DNA of 64,000 bases from Arthrobacter methylotrophus (GTDB lineage: Bacteria > Actinomycetota > Actinomycetes > Actinomycetales > Micrococcaceae), in contig NZ_BAABED010000001.1 in the NCBI RefSeq assembly GCF_039539965.1, forward strand, positions 496,001-560,000. Reading direction: 5' to 3'. The notes under the pieces were generated by a model. The model was not told the origin of the DNA. It saw only the letters and a list, made by a program, of their open reading frames with translations, and ran no database searches. Below are positions 59,653 to 64,000 of this stretch, piece by piece. Numbering within the stretch: position 1 is the stretch's first letter; every line of letters begins with the position of its first letter. The position numbers were made by a program, and so were the translations under genes.

Positions 59653-61017
59653 ATGAAGAATCCGATCCATCCGGCAGCCTCGGTCAACGACGTCGCCGAG
59701 CTGCTGCAGCACCATGCACGCGCCGGACACGAGCACCTCGATTCGTGGCGCTACGGGCTTCCTGATGCCCCGGAGCTTCCCGGCCTACGCCGCCTGATCA
59801 AGGAATCCTGGCAGCGGTCCGCACAGCTCAAGGCGAATCCGGACCAACCCGAAGCTCCAGTGGCCATGGACTTCGACGAGCTTGAGGAATACCGCCGCCA
59901 ACATCCGCTGGCCACCATCATGCCTGTGATCCAGAAGCTCCTCATCCAGCCCAGCTCTGAGAGCGGGCTGCTGGTGGCTGTGGGGGACGAGCTCGGCCGG
60001 CTGCTGTGGGTGGACGGAAATCCTGCGATGCGTCGGCGCGCCGAAGGCATGATGTTCGTTGCGGGTGCCGACTGGTCCGAAGCCGCCGTCGGCACGAGCG
60101 CGCCAGGCACGGCGCTCGCCTTGGGGCGTGGCATCCAGATCTCGGGCGCGGAGCACTACAAGCGCGCCGTCCATCCGTGGAGCTGCACCGCCGTGCCGTT
60201 CCATGACCCTGACTCCGGAGCGCTCCTCGGCGTGGTCGACATCACCGGCACGGAAGCCGCCGTCGCACCCCACACGCTGTCCCTCGTCGAAGCAACGGTG
60301 GCCGCCGCGCAGGCCCAATTGCGGGTGGAAAGGCTGCAGCTCGCAGCCACCAAACGAATGGTGGCTGTCCGACGCCGGAACTCGCCTTCCGTCGCCGGCT
60401 CGCCGCAGGGCTCGGGGCTGTACCGGAACAGCCTCCAGCTACTCGGCCGGGACCAAGCGCTATTGAGCATCGGAGGGCGCAGCATCCCGCTTTCCGCCAG
60501 GCACAGCGAGATCCTGGCATTGCTGGGCACCTGTCCAGAGGGGCTCAGCGCCGAGGAGCTCGCCCTGGCCTTGTATCCGGGAGATGGTTCCCCCGTCACA
60601 CTTCGGGCCGAAATGGTGCGCCTTCGCAAGGTACTCCATGAGCTTGACCCCGCTGCAGTCCCGGAATCCCGACCGTATCGGCTCCCGATCGACCTCGGCC
60701 AGGATGCCGCCCAGGTTCTTTCCTGCCTGCAGCGGGGCGCCCACCGCATCGCTTTGGAGATCTACAAAGGCGCCGTCCTTCCGCATTCAGAAGCCCCCGG
60801 CATTGTGGAGCTCCGCCAGAAGGTCTCGGCGCTCTTGCGCGAGGCGGTCCTCAACGACGGCAGCGCCGAGGCGCTGCTCAAGTATGCCGGTCTGCCCGAG
60901 GCGAAGAACGACGTCGACGTCCGGCTTGCCGCCCTCAAGCTCCTGCCGCCGCGCTCGCCCAAGCGGGCCGCCGTCGTCGCCGAGCTTGAACGATTGGAAA
61001 GCGAACTGTCGGCCTGA
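59653..61017 (+). CDS. GAF-domain regulator of the exaC/adhP alcohol-aldehyde genes
   Basis: A 454-aa protein. The N-terminal 260 residues resemble the sensor half of AcoR-type regulators: LIKESWQRSAQLKANPD, then a GAF domain with LLVAVGDELGRLLWVDG, GTSAPGTALALGRGIQISGAEHY and WSCTAVPFHDPDSGALLGVVDITG. Unlike AcoR it lacks the AAA+ sigma-54 domain and ends in a winged-helix-like domain (LSARHSEILALLGTCPEGLSAEELALALYP, LRAEMVRLRKVLHEL). The layout is common in actinobacteria beside aldehyde dehydrogenase genes. TAGACT at 59612 is a candidate -10. It probably senses alcohols or aldehydes and controls exaC. Confidence 0.82.
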   Translation: MKNPIHPAASVNDVAELLQHHARAGHEHLDSWRYGLPDAPELPGLRRLIKESWQRSAQLKANPDQPEAPVAMDFDELEEYRRQHPLATIMPVIQKLLIQPSSESGLLVAVGDELGRLLWVDGNPAMRRRAEGMMFVAGADWSEAAVGTSAPGTALALGRGIQISGAEHYKRAVHPWSCTAVPFHDPDSGALLGVVDITGTEAAVAPHTLSLVEATVAAAQAQLRVERLQLAATKRMVAVRRRNSPSVAGSPQGSGLYRNSLQLLGRDQALLSIGGRSIPLSARHSEILALLGTCPEGLSAEELALALYPGDGSPVTLRAEMVRLRKVLHELDPAAVPESRPYRLPIDLGQDAAQVLSCLQRGAHRIALEIYKGAVLPHSEAPGIVELRQKVSALLREAVLNDGSAEALLKYAGLPEAKNDVDVRLAALKLLPPRSPKRAAVVAELERLESELSA

Positions 61018-61100
61018 CGCAGGTGTGTCGTGCGGCTCTTGGGAAATACGAAGTTTTCGCCCGTATTGTAGAACCGAGCCAAACGAAAGAAGCCTCCTCC

Positions 61101-61721
61101 GTGTTGAACCAACGCCTCGCCGTCGCCCTGACCGTGTCCGGACTCCTTATCGGCGTCACCGCTTGCGGGGCACCCGCCTCATCAGCGCCGTCATCGCCGG
61201 CGACTTCCGATTCGGCAACTGGTGCACCGCAGGGCAGAACCGTCGGCTGGGAACTCGATCCCGCTGCAGGGGCCCAAAGGATCAAGGCCGCCGGCTTGGA
61301 TATCCTGAGCGCTGAAGGCACCGCCGAGCACTACCACGCCCATCTGGACGTCCTCGTCGACGGCAAGCCCGTCACCGTCCCGGCTGACATCGGCTTCAGT
61401 TTCGGAGCCGACGGGCAGGCAAACGGAATCTCGGCACTGCACACCCACGACACATCCGGCGTCATCCACATCGAAGCCCCCACGGCCGGCCTGAAGTACA
61501 CCCTGGGCCAAGTGCTCAGTGAATGGGGAGTCCTGGACGGCAAGGACGCCACCGGAGCGCCGCATGGCGGAACCATCGGATGGACAGCTTACGTGAACGG
61601 TTCGAAGCAGGCTGTTCCTGTCGCCGACGTCGTCCTCAAGGCCCACGACGAGGTAGTGCTCTCCTACGGTGCGGCTCCCTCACCGCTTCCGAGTTCGTAC
61701 GCGTTCCCCGCAGGCCTCTAA
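61101..61721 (+). CDS. His-rich lipoprotein of unknown function
   Basis: A 206-aa protein starting at GTG 61101 with GAAAGAAG upstream. The lipoprotein signal [21 protein letters not shown] gives a lipidated Cys at about residue 23, followed by a Ser/Ala/Pro linker. The globular part has two striking His clusters, [19 protein letters not shown] and [17 protein letters not shown], then [12 protein letters not shown]. This HxHxHL/LHTHDxSGVIHIE pattern recurs in uncharacterised actinobacterial surface proteins. A bound metal such as copper or zinc is a reasonable guess, but nothing here proves it. The gene lies between the GAF regulator and exaC on the same strand. Confidence 0.8.
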   Translation: MLNQRLAVALTVSGLLIGVTACGAPASSAPSSPATSDSATGAPQGRTVGWELDPAAGAQRIKAAGLDILSAEGTAEHYHAHLDVLVDGKPVTVPADIGFSFGADGQANGISALHTHDTSGVIHIEAPTAGLKYTLGQVLSEWGVLDGKDATGAPHGGTIGWTAYVNGSKQAVPVADVVLKAHDEVVLSYGAAPSPLPSSYAFPAGL

Positions 61722-61737
61722 GTGATCTGAACCACAA

Positions 61738-61758
61738 GGTTGCAACCTGCTTGCAACC
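61738..61758 (+). promoter_or_regulatory. Candidate operator of exaC: palindrome plus direct repeat TTGCAACC
   Basis: GGTTGCAACC (61738-61747) is a perfect palindrome and TTGCAACC recurs 11 bp later (61751-61758), one helical turn apart. A TACGCT -10-like hexamer follows at 61769-61774. The site could bind the GAF regulator encoded upstream. Confidence 0.45.
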
Positions 61759-61819
61759 TCCCTGCTCCTACGCTGATGGCACAGCAAAGCCACCATCATG
61801 CGCAGCAAAGGAGCTACAG

Positions 61820-63343
61820 ATGACTGTTTATGCACAGCCAGGTGCCGAGGGTTCGAAGGTCACGTTCAAGGATCGTTACGAGAACTGGATCGGCGGCGAA
61901 TGGGTTGCCCCGGTCAAGGGGCAGTACTTCGAGAACATCACCCCCGTGACCGGCAAGGCTTTCTGCGAGGTGGCGCGTGGCACGGCCGAGGACATCGAAC
62001 TGGCTCTCGACGCCGCGCACAAAGTGGCTCCATCCTGGGGCAAGACCTCCGCTGCGGAACGCGCCGCGGTCCTCAACAAGATCGCGGACCGGATCGATGA
62101 GAACACCGAGCTGCTGGCCGTGGCCGAGACCTGGGACAATGGCAAGCCCGTCAGGGAAACCCTGAACGCGGACATCCCCTTGGCGGCGGACCACTTCCGC
62201 TACTTCGCCTCCGCGATCCGGGCCCAGGAAGGCCACCTGTCCCAACTGGACGAAGACACGACGGCGTACCACTTCCGTGAGCCGCTGGGCGTGGTGGGCC
62301 AGATCATTCCGTGGAACTTCCCTATCCTGATGGCCGTGTGGAAGCTCGCCCCGGCCCTGGCCGCTGGCAACGCCGTCGTCCTCAAACCTGCCGAGCAGAC
62401 TCCGTCCTCGATCCTGGTGCTGATGGAACTGATCAGGGACCTGCTGCCCGCCGGGGTGGTCAACGTGGTCAACGGTTTCGGCGTCGAGGCCGGTAAGCCC
62501 CTCGCGTCCAGTTCGCGGATCCGCAAGATCGCCTTCACCGGTGAAACCACCACGGGCCGGCTGATCAGCCAGTACGCGTCCCAGAACCTGATCCCGGTGA
62601 CCCTTGAACTGGGCGGCAAGAGCCCGAACATTTTCTTCGACGACGTCGCCGCGCAGAACGATGCGTTCTACGACAAGGCCCAGGAAGGCTTCACGCTCTT
62701 CGCTTTCAACCAGGGCGAAGTATGCACCTGCCCCTCCCGCGCTTTGGTCCAGGAAGGTATCTACAACTCCTTCATGGCCGACGCCGTGGCACGCACCAAC
62801 AAGATCATTCAAGGCAACCCGCTGGACACGGACACGCAGCTGGGTGCACAGGCCTCCAACGACCAGCTGGAGAAGATCCTCTCCTACATCGACATCGGAA
62901 AGCAGGAAGGCGCCAAGGTCCTCACCGGCGGCGCGCGCGCCCAGCTCGACGGCGACCTGGCCGGCGGTTACTACGTCCAGCCGACCATCTTCGAAGGCCA
63001 CAACCGGATGCGGATCTTCCAGGAGGAAATCTTCGGCCCCGTGGTGTCCGTGACAAGGTTCAGCGACTACAACGACGCCATCGGCATCGCCAACGACACC
63101 CTATACGGGCTCGGCGCCGGCGTGTGGTCCCGCAACGGCAACGTCGCCTACCGGGCAGGCCGGGAAATCCAGGCCGGCCGTGTCTGGGTCAACAACTACC
63201 ACGCCTACCCGGCCGGTGCCGCGTTCGGCGGGTACAAGTCCTCCGGCATCGGACGTGAAAACCACGCCATGATGCTGGACCACTACCAGCAGACCAAGAA
63301 CCTCCTGGTCAGCTACAACGAAAACAAGCTCGGCTTCTTCTAG
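61820..63343 (+). CDS. exaC: Acetaldehyde-type aldehyde dehydrogenase
   Basis: A 507-aa ALDH. AAAGGAG stands 6 nt before ATG 61820; the open frame further upstream overlaps the lipoprotein gene and is not used. Marks: [28 protein letters not shown] in parts, [37 protein letters not shown], the Glu in [12 protein letters not shown], the catalytic Cys in [13 protein letters not shown], and [24 protein letters not shown] typical of the ExaC group. It oxidises acetaldehyde or similar aldehydes from the alcohol dehydrogenase encoded next. Confidence 0.93.
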   Translation: MTVYAQPGAEGSKVTFKDRYENWIGGEWVAPVKGQYFENITPVTGKAFCEVARGTAEDIELALDAAHKVAPSWGKTSAAERAAVLNKIADRIDENTELLAVAETWDNGKPVRETLNADIPLAADHFRYFASAIRAQEGHLSQLDEDTTAYHFREPLGVVGQIIPWNFPILMAVWKLAPALAAGNAVVLKPAEQTPSSILVLMELIRDLLPAGVVNVVNGFGVEAGKPLASSSRIRKIAFTGETTTGRLISQYASQNLIPVTLELGGKSPNIFFDDVAAQNDAFYDKAQEGFTLFAFNQGEVCTCPSRALVQEGIYNSFMADAVARTNKIIQGNPLDTDTQLGAQASNDQLEKILSYIDIGKQEGAKVLTGGARAQLDGDLAGGYYVQPTIFEGHNRMRIFQEEIFGPVVSVTRFSDYNDAIGIANDTLYGLGAGVWSRNGNVAYRAGREIQAGRVWVNNYHAYPAGAAFGGYKSSGIGRENHAMMLDHYQQTKNLLVSYNENKLGFF

Positions 63344-63357
63344 ACCGTACTTAGCCC

Positions 63358-63391
63358 GGCGGGGAGGGTTCAGCACAGATCCCTCCCCGCC
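63358..63391 (+). terminator. 11-bp GC-rich hairpin between exaC and adhP
   Basis: GGCGGGGAGGG (63358-63368) pairs perfectly with CCCTCCCCGCC (63381-63391), loop 12 nt. No T-run follows, so it may lower rather than stop read-through from exaC into adhP. Confidence 0.5.
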
Positions 63392-63472
63392 CCACCACCC
63401 GGGCCACCCCTCAGGAAAGCAGCATCGCCCCAACCCGCACCACCTGGCTTTAACGACGCAAGGATTTCGCCA

Positions 63473-64000
63473 ATGACGACGACAATGCAAGCAGCCGTAG
63501 TAACTGAATTCGGAAAAGACCTTCAGGTGAAGTCCCTTCCCATACCCGTTCCGGGCCGAGGGGAAGCACTGGTCAAGGTAATCACCACCGGCGTCTGCCA
63601 CACCGATCTGCACGCTGCGGAAGGGGACTGGCCGGTCAAGCCCTCACCGCCGTTCGTTCCGGGCCACGAAGGCGTGGGCGAAGTGGTGGCCCTCGGCGAG
63701 GGCGTCACCGACCTCGCCGTCGGGGACCTTGTGGGCAACGCCTGGCTTTGGTCCGCCTGTGGCGACTGCCAGTACTGCCGAACCGGCTGGGAAACCCTGT
63801 GCGAAGCCCAGAAGAACGCGGGCTACAGCGTGGACGGCTCGTTCGGGGAGTACATGCTGGTGGACAGCCGGTTTGCCGCGAGGATTCCGGCAGGTTCGGA
63901 CCCCGTGGAGGTTGCCCCGGTGCTGTGCGCCGGCGTCACCGTCTACAAGGGACTGAAGATGACCGAGGCCAGGCCCGGACAATGGGTCACTATTTCCGGC
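63473..64000 (+). CDS. adhP: Zinc-dependent alcohol dehydrogenase, 5' part (runs off right edge)
   Basis: The first 176 codons of a medium-chain alcohol dehydrogenase. AAGGATTTCGCC precedes ATG 63473. Catalytic zinc ligands Cys in TGVCHTDLH and His in PGHEGVG are present, as are the four structural-zinc Cys in SACGDCQYCRTGWETLC. The visible part ends at the start of the NAD-binding fold (GQWVTISG). It matches AdhP-type enzymes. With exaC it would oxidise ethanol or other short alcohols to the acid. The promoter side holds only the hairpin at 63358. Confidence 0.93.
   Translation, partial: MTTTMQAAVVTEFGKDLQVKSLPIPVPGRGEALVKVITTGVCHTDLHAAEGDWPVKPSPPFVPGHEGVGEVVALGEGVTDLAVGDLVGNAWLWSACGDCQYCRTGWETLCEAQKNAGYSVDGSFGEYMLVDSRFAARIPAGSDPVEVAPVLCAGVTVYKGLKMTEARPGQWVTISG

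Noticed and set aside
1..64000. tRNA, rRNA or recognisable riboswitch genes
   Set aside because: Read for conserved stems and T-loop or riboswitch cores, especially before sulfur genes; none could be supported.

Overview
High-GC actinobacterial chromosome, most likely Micrococcaceae (Arthrobacter, Paenarthrobacter or Pseudarthrobacter). This is inferred from codon use, frequent GTG starts, many leaderless-type promoters (TANNNT followed by 6-7 nt and then the start codon), and the gene content: menaquinone genes, a ferredoxin-type sulfite reductase with APS reductase, FprA-type ferredoxin reductases and a GAF regulator beside exaC/adhP. No rRNA or tRNA gene was seen. It reads as ordinary core and near-core chromosome, with one decayed IS110 element and many short palindromic repeats.

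Layout. 0-17.4 kb is cell-surface and carbohydrate biology: a cut cation transporter, a secreted GH18 protein divergent from a cellulose-synthase-type GT2, an SDR/DUF2867 protein, an orphan MinD/ParA ATPase, an exported GH25-like protein, an AbiEi/DUF559 protein, MFS, acyltransferase-3, PAP2, GT4 and an amylo-alpha-1,6-glucosidase. 17.6-31.7 kb is the menaquinone region: menC, menD, menF, menG, a menJ-like reductase and a polyprenyl diphosphate synthase, interleaved with phoX, a second AbiEi/DUF559 gene and an amino-acid ABC transporter. 32-34.2 kb holds a third DUF559 gene, a SUKH-like protein and a TRIC/UPF0126 channel. 34.3-47.2 kb is a compact sulfur island: sirohydrochlorin chelatase, sir-cysH-cysD-cysN, ssuABC with an LLM flavin oxidoreductase, cysG and fprA. 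An IS110 pseudogene (47.5-48.7 kb) separates this from an MBL-rhodanese persulfide-type enzyme. 50.2-56.8 kb holds a GntR/MFS pair and a PucR regulator beside an aminobutyraldehyde dehydrogenase-gabT operon. 56.9-64 kb holds rarD, a second fprA, a GAF regulator, a His-rich lipoprotein, exaC and the start of adhP.

How the genes work together. CysDN activates sulfate, CysH reduces APS, Sir reduces sulfite using siroheme made by CysG and the chelatase, and FprA plausibly supplies reduced ferredoxin. SsuABC plus the LLM enzyme would bring in and desulfonate sulfonates. Three sulfur promoters (sir, ssuA, cysG) share one exactly phased architecture: two GTGA-type boxes 20 bp apart, the second 22 bp before a TTGAA-like -35, an 18-bp spacer, then a TANNNT -10. 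This points to a common, unidentified activator.

Most unusual content. (1) Seven copies of an exactly 66-nt palindrome, one inserted in frame inside menF and one inside the ssu operon. (2) A modular repeat with a strict 32-bp period at three loci, two with a two-forward plus two-inverted layout. (3) Three orphan AbiEi/DUF559 nuclease-like genes that all carry a DnaA-box-like TCCACA element 51-53 nt before their start codons.
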